Below, in pieces: positions 36,864-45,593 of a stretch of DNA of 64,000 bases (its first letter is position 1; every line of letters starts with the position of its first letter). The position numbers and the translations under genes were made by a program. The stretch covers positions 2,170,001 through 2,234,000 of the forward strand of contig NC_012586.1 of assembly GCF_000018545.1 (NCBI RefSeq). The letters are read 5' to 3'. This stretch comes from Sinorhizobium fredii NGR234. GTDB lineage: Bacteria > Pseudomonadota > Alphaproteobacteria > Rhizobiales > Rhizobiaceae. The notes beneath the pieces were generated by a model. That model was not told the origin of the DNA, made no database searches, and worked only from the letters and a program-made list of their open reading frames with translations.

Positions 36864-37177
36864 AGGCGGCAATCTACCGAGCGGCCGTTGCTACCCTGCT
36901 TTTCGGAGCAGTCGCCGCTCCTTCGCAGGCGGAAACCATTGAGGTGACGATCGACCGCCTGGTCTATACGCCGGCCGAAATCGCGGCGAAGGTCGGCGAC
37001 GAAGTCGAGTGGATCAACAAGGATGCACTCGTCCACACCGCCACGGTCAAGGGCGGTGCAGAGGTGATGCTGCCCGCGAAGAAATCAGGGCGCCTACAGC
37101 TGCAGCGGCCGGGCAGCTTCGACTATATCTGCCGCTATCATCCCAACATGAAGGGCCACATCACCGTCCAGCCTTGA
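36860..37177 (+). CDS. Cupredoxin (plastocyanin/amicyanin-like blue copper protein)
   Basis: 105 residues. Signal peptide (about 1-25, ending APSQA) and a single cupredoxin domain. Type 1 copper ligands: His in KDALVHTATV and the C-terminal cluster Cys-x-x-x-His-x-x-Met (ICRYHPNM). A small periplasmic electron carrier or copper-binding protein. The ATG overlaps the DUF4142 stop (ATGA, 36860-36863), so both are co-translated under the ECF promoter. Confidence 0.9.
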   Translation: MKAAIYRAAVATLLFGAVAAPSQAETIEVTIDRLVYTPAEIAAKVGDEVEWINKDALVHTATVKGGAEVMLPAKKSGRLQLQRPGSFDYICRYHPNMKGHITVQP

Positions 37178-37185
37178 GGGACAAC

Positions 37186-37207
37186 CGGCCGGCATTCCTG
37201 CCGGCCG
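37186..37207. terminator. Hairpin between convergent genes
   Basis: CGGCCGGCA (37186-37194) and TGCCGGCCG (37199-37207) form a perfect 9-bp stem with a TTCC loop. It is followed by CTCTCTCA and lies between the cupredoxin gene and the convergent ABC ATPase gene. Confidence 0.6.
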
Positions 37208-37212
37208 CTCTC

Positions 37213-37938
37213 TCAATGGACCCCGAGAAATTGTTTCAGCTCCGGCGTCTGCGGATCGGCAAAAACCGCCTCCGGCTCACCGATCTCGTGGACGCGGCCC
37301 TGATGCATGAAGACGACGCGCGAGCAGACGTCGCGGGCGAACCTCATCTCATGCGTCACCATCAAAAGCGTCATGCCCTCGGCGGCAAGCTCGCGCACCA
37401 CCGCCAGCACTTCCGCGACCAGTTCCGGATCGAGCGCCGAAGTGATTTCGTCGCAGAGCAGCGCGATCGGCTGCATCGCGAGCGCCCGGGCGATCGCGAC
37501 GCGCTGCTGCTGGCCGCCGGAAAGCTGGTCCGGATAGGCATCGAATTTCTGGCTGAGTCCGACGCGCTCCAGCATCTTGCGGGCCATCTCCTCCGCCTCC
37601 GGCTTCGGCGTCTTCTTGACGACCATCTGCGACAGCATGACATTGCCGCCAACCGTCAGGTGCGGAAACAGGTTGAACTGCTGGAAGATCATTCCGACCT
37701 TCAGCCTCAGCGCCTTCAGATGCGCCTCGTCGTCGAGAAGCTGGGCGCCGGCGACCGAGATCGAGCCGTCGCTGATCGTCTCAAGGCCGTTGATGCAGCG
37801 CAGCAGCGTAGACTTGCCCGAGCCGCTCTTGCCGATGATGGCGATCACCTCGCCCGGCTCGACATCGAGATTGATGCCCTTCAACACCTCGTTCGACCCG
37901 AAGCTCTTGCGGACGTCAGTGATTGCGATGAGCGACAT
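37213..37938 (-). CDS. Polar amino acid ABC transporter ATP-binding protein
   Basis: 241 residues. Walker [11 protein letters not shown]-loop [20 protein letters not shown], signature [20 protein letters not shown], Walker [21 protein letters not shown], and the H-loop in [20 protein letters not shown]. Closest in character to GlnQ/HisP-type ATPases. It is the last gene of the minus-strand operon gntR-SBP-permease-permease-ATPase and overlaps the permease gene by 23 bp. Confidence 0.93.
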   Translation of the reverse strand: MSLIAITDVRKSFGSNEVLKGINLDVEPGEVIAIIGKSGSGKSTLLRCINGLETISDGSISVAGAQLLDDEAHLKALRLKVGMIFQQFNLFPHLTVGGNVMLSQMVVKKTPKPEAEEMARKMLERVGLSQKFDAYPDQLSGGQQQRVAIARALAMQPIALLCDEITSALDPELVAEVLAVVRELAAEGMTLLMVTHEMRFARDVCSRVVFMHQGRVHEIGEPEAVFADPQTPELKQFLGVH

Positions 37939-38575
37939 TGAGCTTCCTTTCGAGGATCTGGCTGCTCTTGGACAAGGGCCAGCAGAGCGCGAAATAGATC
38001 AGCGCCACTAGGCCGTAGACGGTGAAGGGCTGGAAGGTGGCGTTGGTGACGACGGTGCCAGCCTTCGACAGTTCGACGAAGCCGATGATCGAGGTCAGCG
38101 CCGTGCCTTTGATCACCTGCACGGAAAAGCCGACGGTCGGCGCCACGGCGATCCGCATCGCCTGCGGCAGGATGACGTAGCGCATCTGCTGCAGCCGGCC
38201 CATGCCGAGGCTGGCGGAGGCCTCCCATTGCCCCTTGGCGATCGCCTCGACGCAGCCGCGCCAGATCTCGCCCAGGAAGGCGGCGCTCCAGAGGATCAGC
38301 GCCAGCCCCGCCGCAAGCCAGGCCGGCACGTCGATGCCGAAGAGGCCGAGCCCGAAAAAGGCGATGAACAGCTGCATCAGCAGCGGCGTCCCCTGGAACA
38401 GCTCGATGTAGTATTTCGCAACCGCTCGCAACGACTTGCGTTTGCTGATCCGCAGGAAGAGCAGGACCAGCCCGACGAGGCCGCCGCCGAGGAAGGAGAC
38501 GAGCGACAGCAGGATCGTCCAGCGGGTGGCAAGCAACAGGTTGCGCAGGATGTCCCAGATGGTGAACTCGATCAT
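37916..38575 (-). CDS. Polar amino acid ABC transporter permease
   Basis: 219 residues, HisM/HisQ type, about five membrane segments. The cytoplasmic EAA loop that contacts the ATPase is visible as AFLGEIWRGCVEAIAKGQWE, then ASASLGMGRLQQMRYVILPQ. It forms a heterodimer with the other permease of the operon. It overlaps both neighbours (4 bp with the upstream permease). Confidence 0.92.
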   Translation of the reverse strand: MIEFTIWDILRNLLLATRWTILLSLVSFLGGGLVGLVLLFLRISKRKSLRAVAKYYIELFQGTPLLMQLFIAFFGLGLFGIDVPAWLAAGLALILWSAAFLGEIWRGCVEAIAKGQWEASASLGMGRLQQMRYVILPQAMRIAVAPTVGFSVQVIKGTALTSIIGFVELSKAGTVVTNATFQPFTVYGLVALIYFALCWPLSKSSQILERKLNVAHRNH

Positions 38576-39243
38576 CCGGCCGCCCTCTTCGGAAAGATCA
38601 ACCAGCCGACCGTGCCGAGCACCTGGCGGAGCAGGATGGCCAGCAGCAGGTAGACGGCGGTCGAAACCATATAGGCCTCGAAGGCGCGGAAGGTGCGCGA
38701 CTGGATGAAGTTGGCGGCAAAGGTCAGGTCCTCGGCGGCGATCTGCGAGACGACGGCGGAGCCGAGCATGACGATGACCACCTGCGAGGAAAGTGCCGGC
38801 CAGATACGCTCGAGCGACGGGATGAGCACGACGTGGCGGAAGGTTTCGAAGGGCGTCATGGCAAGGCTTGAGCCCGCCTCGAACTGGCCCTTCGGCGTCG
38901 CCTGGATGCCGGCCCGGATGATTTCGCAGCTATAGGCGCCGAGATTGACGACCATGGCGATATTGGCGGCCTGAAGCTCGCTGAGTTTGAGGCCGAGCGA
39001 TGGCAGGCCGAAGAAGATGAAGAAGAGCTGGATCAGGAACGGCGTGTTGCGGATCAGCTCCACATAGGCGGCGACGACCGGCTTCAGCCACGCCGGCCCG
39101 AGCGCACGCACCCAGGCACAGACGATGCCGAGCGAAATGCCGGCCACCGCGCCGACGGCGATCAACTGGATCGTGATGGCGATCCCCTTGGCGATCTGCG
39201 GATAGTATTCGACGAGCCAGCCGAATTCGAATTGGTAGTTCAA
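38572..39243 (-). CDS. Polar amino acid ABC transporter permease
   Basis: 223 residues, same family as its neighbour. The EAA loop is AYSCEIIRAGIQATPKGQFE, then AGSSLAMTPFETFRHVVLIP. The N-terminus MNYQFEFGWLVEYYPQIAKG, then IAITIQL, is typical. Its ATG lies 63 bp after the binding-protein stop, with a stable hairpin (39274-39297) in the gap. Confidence 0.92.
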   Translation of the reverse strand: MNYQFEFGWLVEYYPQIAKGIAITIQLIAVGAVAGISLGIVCAWVRALGPAWLKPVVAAYVELIRNTPFLIQLFFIFFGLPSLGLKLSELQAANIAMVVNLGAYSCEIIRAGIQATPKGQFEAGSSLAMTPFETFRHVVLIPSLERIWPALSSQVVIVMLGSAVVSQIAAEDLTFAANFIQSRTFRAFEAYMVSTAVYLLLAILLRQVLGTVGWLIFPKRAAG

Positions 39244-39273
39244 GGCGCACCCCTGTTTGCAAACGGCGGTGAC

Positions 39274-39297
39274 GCCACCCCGCTCGCGCGGAGTGGC
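39274..39297. other. Intercistronic hairpin after the binding-protein gene
   Basis: GCCAC-C-CCGC and GCGG-A-GTGGC pair with one C/A mismatch around a TCGC loop. No U-tract follows on the minus strand, so it is more likely an mRNA-stabilising structure, giving more binding protein than permease, than a terminator. Confidence 0.45.
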
Positions 39298-39306
39298 TTG
39301 GGGTGA

Positions 39307-40092
39307 TCAGAGCTCGGCCGGCAGGCCGGTGCCGAGCCATTTCTGCGCAATGGCGTTGAGGCTGCCATCGGTCTTGGCGGCCGCGATGATGCCGTTGACC
39401 TTCTCGAGCAACGCCGGCTGTTCCTTGGAAAGGCCGATGTAGCAGGGCGAGTTCTTGATCAGGAACTTGAGCTCCGGGCGCTTCGGCGGGTTCTTGGCGA
39501 GGATCGCCGCTGCGACGACGTTGCCGGTGGCGACCGCTTCGACCTGGCCGGACAGGAAGGCTGAGATCGTGCCGTTGTTGTCCTCGTAGCGCTTGATGAC
39601 CGTGTCGGCCGGCGCGATCTTGGTCAGTTCCAGATCCTCGACGGCGCCGCGCGTGACGCCGATGGTCTTTCCGGCAAGCTCTTCCGGCTTGGCGGCGACA
39701 AAATCGGCCGGCGCGAAGACGCCGTTGTAGAAGGGCGCGTAAGCCGCGGTGAAATCGATGACCTTTTCGCGGTCCGGGTTCTTGCCGAGGCTCGAAATGA
39801 CGAGATCGACCTTGTTCGTCTGCAGATAGGGAATGCGGTTGGCGCTGGTGACCGGTACGAGCTCGACCTTCACGCCAAGCTTCTCGGCGATCAGGTTCGC
39901 CATGTCGATGTCATAGCCGACGGGCGCCATGTCGGGGCCGACGCTGCCGAAGGGCGGGAAATCCTGCGGCACGGCGACGCGGATCGTGCCGCGGGCGGTG
40001 ATGTCGCCGAGCGCATCGGCCTGGGCAATAGAGCCGAAGCCGATCGCAGCGGCCATGGCCGTCATGGCGACGAACAATCTTCTTGAAAGCAT
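39307..40092 (-). CDS. Polar amino acid ABC transporter substrate-binding protein
   Basis: 261 residues from the ATG at 40092, with AGAGGAGAATGCCTTA upstream. Signal peptide MLSRRLFVAMTAMAAAIGFG, then SIAQA. Solute-binding family 3: GTIRVAVPQDFPPFGSVGPD, MAPVGYDIDMANLIAEKLGV, KVDLVISSLGKNPDREKVID. Periplasmic. The ligand is probably a polar amino acid or related compound and cannot be named. It starts 28 bp after the GntR gene. Confidence 0.9.
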   Translation of the reverse strand: MLSRRLFVAMTAMAAAIGFGSIAQADALGDITARGTIRVAVPQDFPPFGSVGPDMAPVGYDIDMANLIAEKLGVKVELVPVTSANRIPYLQTNKVDLVISSLGKNPDREKVIDFTAAYAPFYNGVFAPADFVAAKPEELAGKTIGVTRGAVEDLELTKIAPADTVIKRYEDNNGTISAFLSGQVEAVATGNVVAAAILAKNPPKRPELKFLIKNSPCYIGLSKEQPALLEKVNGIIAAAKTDGSLNAIAQKWLGTGLPAEL

Positions 40093-40120
40093 TAAGGCAT
40101 TCTCCTCTGTTGATTTATGG

Positions 40121-40849
40121 TTAGCTTTTGCGGGGTGCATTCGAAGACACGGCCGCCGTCTGCGGCGGCAGCGAAAGAGAGCGCCGGAGATCGGCGAGCG
40201 GATCCGGGCGGCGGGTGAGGTCCAGCCCCGTCTCGACCTCGTCCAGGTGTTCGACGGAAAGTTCTGCCGCTTTCAGGAAATCCCCCTCCTCCATCGCCGC
40301 GACGATGCGGCAATGGCCGAGATGCGACTGCATGGCGTGGAAGTCGGACTGGTAGAGCAGGGAGATCAGGATGGTGCGCGCCGTCAGGTCGCGCAGGATC
40401 TCGACAAGGATTGTATTGCCGGAAAGCTCGGCAATGCGGATGTGGAAATCGCCCATCAGGCAGGTGAGGCGCTGCCGGTCGCCATCGGCGATTGCCTGCT
40501 TTTCCTCGGCGAGATGCGCATGGAGCGTGTCGCAGCCGCCTGTCGTCAGCTCCTCCATGCTGCGCAACAGCCCCGCCTCGATGACACGCCGGGCCGCATA
40601 GACCATCATCGCCTCTTCAGCCGAGGGCTCGACGACGAACCAGCCGCGCCGCGGGCTGACCTTGACGATGCCGCGCTGTTCGAGCCGCATCATCGCTTCG
40701 CGCACCCGGGTGCGGGATACGCTGAAGAGGGAGGCCACCTCGCTCTCGCCCAGCCGCGTGCCGGGGCGGATACGGGCGGACAGGATGCCGGAGACGATGG
40801 CTTCGTCTATGCCGGCCTGATCGTTCTGTTGTGGCGACAAATCTTGCAT
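40121..40849 (-). CDS. GntR-family (FCD) transcriptional regulator
   Basis: 242 residues. The N-terminal winged HTH (ILSARIRPGTRLGESEVASL, FSVSRTRVREAMMRLEQRGI) is followed by an all-helical FCD ligand domain (about 90-225) with the metal-binding pattern (GDFHIRIAELSGN, SHLGHCRIV). It is the first gene of the ABC operon and probably senses the imported compound. TTGCATACAA (40844-40853), close to the TTGTATACAA operators of this family, overlaps its start codon and suggests autoregulation. Confidence 0.9.
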   Translation of the reverse strand: MQDLSPQQNDQAGIDEAIVSGILSARIRPGTRLGESEVASLFSVSRTRVREAMMRLEQRGIVKVSPRRGWFVVEPSAEEAMMVYAARRVIEAGLLRSMEELTTGGCDTLHAHLAEEKQAIADGDRQRLTCLMGDFHIRIAELSGNTILVEILRDLTARTILISLLYQSDFHAMQSHLGHCRIVAAMEEGDFLKAAELSVEHLDEVETGLDLTRRPDPLADLRRSLSLPPQTAAVSSNAPRKS

Positions 40850-40997
40850 ACAAGTCTGGAAAGCAAGCGTCGTGCCAAGATCGATGCATGATGTTTATCA
40901 ATGGTTTAGGTGACGGCTGCCGATGTCACTGGCGAGGAAATCGCCATGCGCTCATTTTTTCATCAGGATTTGGAGCGGGCGGCGACGGGAGCAGGCG

Positions 40998-41204
40998 CGC
41001 AAAACCCCTCTGGCCTGCCGGCCAACCCCCCCACAAGGGGAACCACAAGGGGGGAGACGAGTCGCGGCAACCGCGCACTTCAACGGAAAGGCTGATACTG
41101 GCAGAGCCCCTTGATGGGGCAGAATGCGTGCTGCAAATATTCTTCCCCCCTTGTGGCCCCTTGTGGGGGAGATGGCCGGCAGGCCAGAGGGGGTGGCATC
41201 GGCC
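40998..41204. repeat. RIME-like intergenic palindrome, type A copy 2
   Basis: The left arm (41003-41060) contains CCCCTCTGGCCTGCCGGCC and CCCCCCACAAGGGGAACC. The right arm (41143-41200) contains the reverse complement, TGTGGGGGAGATGGCCGGCA then GGCCAGAGGGGG. The arms are imperfect inverted copies of about 58 bp separated by about 80 bp. Between the gntR start (40849) and the ftsK stop (41255) I see no gene other than this repeat. Confidence 0.85.
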
Positions 41205-41254
41205 ACCACCATTCCGCTGGCGCAAAGCGGACTGCCCCCCATGCGGCCCTTTGC

Positions 41255-44041
41255 TCAATCCATATCGCCGTCGTCCGGCTTCACCGCGTGATCGCGGTTG
41301 CCATGGATGATCTCGCGCTTGCCGACATGGTTGGCCGGGCCGACGAGGCCTTCCTTTTCCATCCGTTCGACCAGTGAGGCGGCGCGGTTGTAGCCGATGC
41401 CGAGGCGGCGCTGGATGTAGGAGGTCGAGCATTTCTTGTCGCGCAGCATGACCTTGACCGCCTGCTCGTAGAGTTCGTTGCCGTCTTCCGCGGCGATCGC
41501 GCTCTTGTCGAAGACGGCGCCCTGATCTTCTTCTTCCTCCTCTTCCTCCTCGTCCGCCGTGACGGTCTCGAGATATTCGGGACGACCTTGCGTCTTCAGA
41601 TGCGCCACCACGTGCTCGACCTCGAGGTCGGAGACGAAGGGGCCGTGGACGCGGGCGATGCGGCCGCCGCCGGCCATGTGCAGCATGTCGCCCTGGCCGA
41701 GGAGCTGTTCGGCCCCCTGCTCGCCGAGAATGGTGCGGCTGTCGATCTTCGAGGTCACCTGGAAGGAAATGCGGGTCGGGAAGTTCGCCTTGATCGTGCC
41801 GGTGATGACGTCGACCGAGGGGCGCTGGGTCGCCATGATCAGGTGGATGCCGGCGGCGCGCGCCATCTGGGCGAGGCGCTGGATCGCCCCTTCGATCTCC
41901 TTGCCGGCGACCATCATCAGGTCGGCCATCTCGTCGACGATCACGACGATATAGGGCATCGGCGCCAGATCCATCTCCTGCTGCTCGAAGAGCGGTTCGC
42001 CGGTGCCCTTCTCGAAGCCGGTCTGCACCGTCGCCAGGATCGGCTCGCCCTTTTCGCGGGCGGCAGCGGCGCGCTGGTTGTAGCCGTCGATGTTGCGAAC
42101 GCCGAGCCGCGACATCTTGCGATAGCGGTCCTCCATCTCGCGCACCGCCCATTTGAGCGCCATCACCGCCTTCTTCGGATCGGTGACGACCGGCGTCAGG
42201 AGGTGCGGGATGCCGTCATAGACGGAGAGTTCGAGCATCTTCGGGTCGACCATGATCAGCCGGCATTCCTCCGGCTTCAGCCGGTAGAGCAGCGACAGGA
42301 TCATCGTGTTGATCGCCACCGACTTGCCCGAGCCGGTGGTGCCGGCGACGAGCAGATGCGGCATCTTGGCAAGCTCGGCGATGACCGGCTCGCCGCCGAT
42401 CGTCTTGCCGAGGCAGAGCGCCAGCTTGCAGCCGGTCCTCTGGAAATCATTGGACTCGATCAGCTCGCGGAAATAGACGGTTTCGCGCGTCGCATTCGGC
42501 AGCTCGATGCCGATGACGTTGCGGCCGGGCACCACCGCGACGCGGGCCGAGAGCGCCGACATCGACCTGGCGATATCGTCGGCAAGGCCGATGACGCGGG
42601 AGGATTTGACGCCGGGCGCCGGCTCGAATTCGTAGAGGGTGACGACCGGCCCGGGGCGTACATGGATGATTTCGCCCTTGACGCCGAAATCCTCGAGCAC
42701 GCTTTCGAGAAGCCCGGCATTCTGCTCGAGCTGCTCCTGGGTCATGAAGAAGCCCTGGCCCTGCGGCGGCTCCTGCAGCAGTTCCTTGGCCGGAAACTCG
42801 TAAGCGTCGCCCACCTGGAGGCGATCGCCGCCACCGATCGGCGGAAACGGCGAGGAGGAACGCTGCACCACGGCCGGCATGGTGATCGCCGCCTTGGTGA
42901 CGGGCGAGTCGGGAACCGGCGCGATTTCCTCGGCCTTGACGGCCACGACCGGCTCCACGGTCTCGGCCGGTGCGGCGGCTGTGGCCGGTCCGGCATCCTC
43001 TTTGGCGTCTCGGGTCTCGGCAGGAACGGGCGCGGCGAAGGCTGTCGCCGCCGGCCGGCATTCGACCACCCGGAACATCGAGGTGATTGCCGTCGGCGGC
43101 TGCCGGCGGATTTCCACGGGCATGGCGACGGGCTTCGGCGCCGGCGCGATCTGCGCCGGCGGTTTCACCGGTTGCTTCACCGGCTCGACGGCGGCCTGCG
43201 GGGCAGCCGCGATTTCGAGCGGCATGAATTCGAAGAAGGCATGATCGGATAGGTAAGAGAGGCGCGCATTCGTCTCGTTGCCCGTCACAATGTCGTACGC
43301 ATCGGGGGTGGCCTCGAGCCCGTCGGGGACCCCCAGAGCGACCTCGAGCGCACTGACCGCAGGCGTCGACACTTCGGCGGCCACGGACGACCTACCGACC
43401 GCGACCGCCGCCGCATCGGCCGCCGGCTCCGCATTGCGCATCTGTGCAGGACGCCAGGATGGAAGCTGCTGGATCAGCACCCGCAGGAGTTCGGAGGGAC
43501 TGTGGGCCGGCGCCTCGGGTTCGATCGCGGCGGGCGCGGCATCGGCGGGCGCCGCCTCGGCGACGACCTCCGGCTCGGCACTCTCGGCCGCAACCGCCTC
43601 GACCTCGGTGTCGTTCTCATCGGCGACCGGCGGGCGGCGCTTCATGAATTCGCGTTCGGGCGTGCGGGTGAAGCGGACGTTGGGCGACAGGAAGAAATGG
43701 CTCTCCCAGCCGTCCTCGTCCGATTGGCCGGTGATTTCGGCAAGGGTCGGCAGCGGATCGCGCGTCGAGGCGGTGACCTGGGCCGGGGCATAGGCCGAAC
43801 CGTGGCCGTAAAGACGTGCTGCGCGCCCTGTGTAGCCCGTGTCGTCCGTCCCCCGACGCGGCGCTTCCGGCGCCTCGAACAAGTGGTCCTGCGCCGACGC
43901 GCGGTTCGTCTGGACATGCGATTCGACCGGTGCTCCCGGCTGCGGAAGCTCGAAATCATCCGCCACATCTGCATCATGAAAAGCTGCTGTCGAGAAATTT
44001 GTCCGGGGAATACGCATGGCCTGAAACTCGAAATTCATCAT
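41255..44041 (-). CDS. ftsK: FtsK/SpoIIIE-type DNA translocase without visible membrane domain
   Basis: About 928 residues from the double ATG at 44041; a start at MRIPRTNF (44017) is possible. Residues 1-430 are a low-complexity, Ala/Pro/Glu-rich linker with no transmembrane segments. The motor domain follows (about 440-830): [20 protein letters not shown] (Walker A near 565) and [20 protein letters not shown] (Walker B near 698). An acidic run of eight Glu precedes the C-terminal gamma winged helix ([40 protein letters not shown]), which reads KOPS sites in FtsK. Because the N-terminal anchor is missing, it may be a second, non-septal FtsK paralogue; division-related function is inference. 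Confidence 0.85.
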   Translation of the reverse strand: MMNFEFQAMRIPRTNFSTAAFHDADVADDFELPQPGAPVESHVQTNRASAQDHLFEAPEAPRRGTDDTGYTGRAARLYGHGSAYAPAQVTASTRDPLPTLAEITGQSDEDGWESHFFLSPNVRFTRTPEREFMKRRPPVADENDTEVEAVAAESAEPEVVAEAAPADAAPAAIEPEAPAHSPSELLRVLIQQLPSWRPAQMRNAEPAADAAAVAVGRSSVAAEVSTPAVSALEVALGVPDGLEATPDAYDIVTGNETNARLSYLSDHAFFEFMPLEIAAAPQAAVEPVKQPVKPPAQIAPAPKPVAMPVEIRRQPPTAITSMFRVVECRPAATAFAAPVPAETRDAKEDAGPATAAAPAETVEPVVAVKAEEIAPVPDSPVTKAAITMPAVVQRSSSPFPPIGGGDRLQVGDAYEFPAKELLQEPPQGQGFFMTQEQLEQNAGLLESVLEDFGVKGEIIHVRPGPVVTLYEFEPAPGVKSSRVIGLADDIARSMSALSARVAVVPGRNVIGIELPNATRETVYFRELIESNDFQRTGCKLALCLGKTIGGEPVIAELAKMPHLLVAGTTGSGKSVAINTMILSLLYRLKPEECRLIMVDPKMLELSVYDGIPHLLTPVVTDPKKAVMALKWAVREMEDRYRKMSRLGVRNIDGYNQRAAAAREKGEPILATVQTGFEKGTGEPLFEQQEMDLAPMPYIVVIVDEMADLMMVAGKEIEGAIQRLAQMARAAGIHLIMATQRPSVDVITGTIKANFPTRISFQVTSKIDSRTILGEQGAEQLLGQGDMLHMAGGGRIARVHGPFVSDLEVEHVVAHLKTQGRPEYLETVTADEEEEEEEEDQGAVFDKSAIAAEDGNELYEQAVKVMLRDKKCSTSYIQRRLGIGYNRAASLVERMEKEGLVGPANHVGKREIIHGNRDHAVKPDDGDMD

Positions 44042-44370
44042 CGAAAGGGCTGTCCCTAGCGAATAGGAAATGAAGGTTAACAACTCCCTTCCAGGGACGC
44101 CCGCCGGGTGGGTGTTCCCTCCCGCATGAAGGCGCCCCGACGCGTCTTTCAGGCGGCACTTTCGAGGTTTTCCGGGCCTTCGACACGACGCCGCGCCGCT
44201 AAGGAGCGCCGTTCAATTTCTGTTTCAGATCACGGAGATTTTTGCCGCCTGTGGCAAAGTCGCCGGGGCCGCCACCAGCGCCGCGCGCCTTATCAGGCGC
44301 GCGAAGCTCGCTGGGGCACTCCCTAAGGAGACATGCGGTAGGTGGGTCTCGCCTGCTCCCGGCGATCCGT
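44042..44370. other. Intergenic region with ftsK promoter and a large hairpin
   Basis: 329 bp between the ferritin-like gene (which ends at 44371) and ftsK (which starts at 44041), both on the minus strand. No gene is seen. The one clear structure is the hairpin at 44275-44314. Confidence 0.45.
44275..44314. other. Stable two-part hairpin, possible terminator or small RNA
   Basis: Inner stem GCGCGCCT (44283-44290) / AGGCGCGC (44295-44302) with loop TATC. Outer stem CCAGCG (44275-44280) / CGCTGG (44309-44314). An asymmetric internal loop joins them. It lies 57-96 bp past the stop of the ferritin-like gene. No U-tract is seen on the minus strand. Confidence 0.45.
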
Positions 44371-45240
44371 TCAGGTGCTCACGATCTTTCCATTCATCCC
44401 GTTCGGGTAGAAGCCACCCTTGGTCGCACCCTCCTGATCGGTGAGATAGACGATGCGCAGCACCTCTTGCGGCGTCCGGGTGAAGGCGATCGCATCCGGC
44501 GTCGAGGGAACGATGTTCGCCTTGCCCTCCATCTGGAGGGGTTGGTCCTTGTCGTCCGACCCGTCGATCTTGTCGCGTGCATCGGAAACCGCGGCGGCCG
44601 CCTTCCAGGCCTCTTCGCCCATTCTGTAGAGCGTCGAGCGCGCCATGCCCATGTGGTAGGCCTCGACGGCGAGGATTCCGGCAGCGGCAGCGAGAAAATC
44701 CTCGTTCTTCAGGACAGTCGCGGCGCCGGCATAGGCGGTGACGCCGACATCCTCGAACAGCATGCCGCCGAGCACGAAGTTCATCTCGTTGCCGAAGGGG
44801 TCGAAGTCTCCCAACCCTGCCGCTTTTGCAACGGCGGCAAAGCCGGCATCGAAATCGATGGCCGGCCGCGACACGGCAGCGTCACCAAGGGTCTTGCGGT
44901 AAAACTTGACGTGAGCAAGTTCGTTTTCCGCCACCTCGCTCATGAACTCGCCGACCGCCGGCGTATCGAACGAAACCTGCTTGCCGCCGGTTACGGCACC
45001 GGCCTCTCCACCCGCATCGGCATCGTCGATCCCTTTGCCGGTCGTGCCGCGCAGGTAATACTCGGCTTCCATGTATTCGAGGTTGAGGGCGAACTGGAAG
45101 ATATCCTCGTCCATCAGTTCGGTGGGTTCATCGGCGCGCGAGACTCGAACCAGGCCCGCGGTCGAGGCGAGCGTTCCTCCAAGGCCCAACTGCAACAGGC
45201 GGCGGCGCGGCAGATAAAGTGAAGGTATCATGCGGGTCAT
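44371..45240 (-). CDS. Ferritin-like domain protein with twin-arginine-like leader
   Basis: 289 residues from the ATG at 45240 (TTGGGAGAAAGCC upstream). The N-terminus MTRMIPSLYLPRRRLLQLGL, then GGTLASTAGLVRVSRA, looks like a Tat signal, so the protein is probably exported folded. The body is a ferritin_2/desiccation-related type four-helix protein: DIFQFALNLEYMEAEYYLRG, EVAENELAHVKFYRKTLGDA, and AAGILAVEAYHMGMARSTLY supply Glu/His candidates for a di-iron site. A probable general-stress (EcfG-type) promoter lies upstream. Function unproven; stress or desiccation tolerance is the usual suggestion. Confidence 0.82.
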   Translation of the reverse strand: MTRMIPSLYLPRRRLLQLGLGGTLASTAGLVRVSRADEPTELMDEDIFQFALNLEYMEAEYYLRGTTGKGIDDADAGGEAGAVTGGKQVSFDTPAVGEFMSEVAENELAHVKFYRKTLGDAAVSRPAIDFDAGFAAVAKAAGLGDFDPFGNEMNFVLGGMLFEDVGVTAYAGAATVLKNEDFLAAAAGILAVEAYHMGMARSTLYRMGEEAWKAAAAVSDARDKIDGSDDKDQPLQMEGKANIVPSTPDAIAFTRTPQEVLRIVYLTDQEGATKGGFYPNGMNGKIVST

Positions 45241-45593
45241 GGCTTTCTCCCAAGCCCGCCCGGAGTCAATTTTGGCGCCCTGGATCAGGCGGGCCAATTC
45301 AGGGGTCCAACATCATCGACTGCGAAAGGTTCCGGAGCTGAAAATTCCCCCGAAGGAAAAGACTGAAACCCTCGGCTTTCGGCGGTATCCGAAACCTCGC
45401 AATTCTCTGTGCCATTGGATGTCGCAGCGTCGAATTCGTTCCCGACAAGAGGAAATTTCCGCCGCGGCGACAGCCCCTGGTCGCCTCCGTCCCTACTTAG
45501 TATCGCCTTAGTCCGCCTCTAGGGCTTCCCTTGTGCGTCGCAACATAGCACGCGGCAGTAACCTTTAGTTGCTAATAAGGACGAAGTGTACTG
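45241..45593. other. Divergent intergenic region, no gene seen
   Basis: 353 bp between the ferritin-like gene (minus) and the acyltransferase gene (plus). It contains the EcfG-like promoter at 45309-45333. No open frame has a ribosome site. The rest shows nothing recognisable. Confidence 0.45.
45309..45333 (-). promoter_or_regulatory. EcfG/RpoE2-like promoter for the ferritin-like gene
   Basis: On the minus strand GGAAC (45333-45329), 16 bp, TGTT (45312-45309). The general-stress consensus in alphaproteobacteria is GGAAC-N16/17-CGTT, so only one base of the -10 differs. The site lies about 70 bp upstream of the start codon at 45240. Confidence 0.5.
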
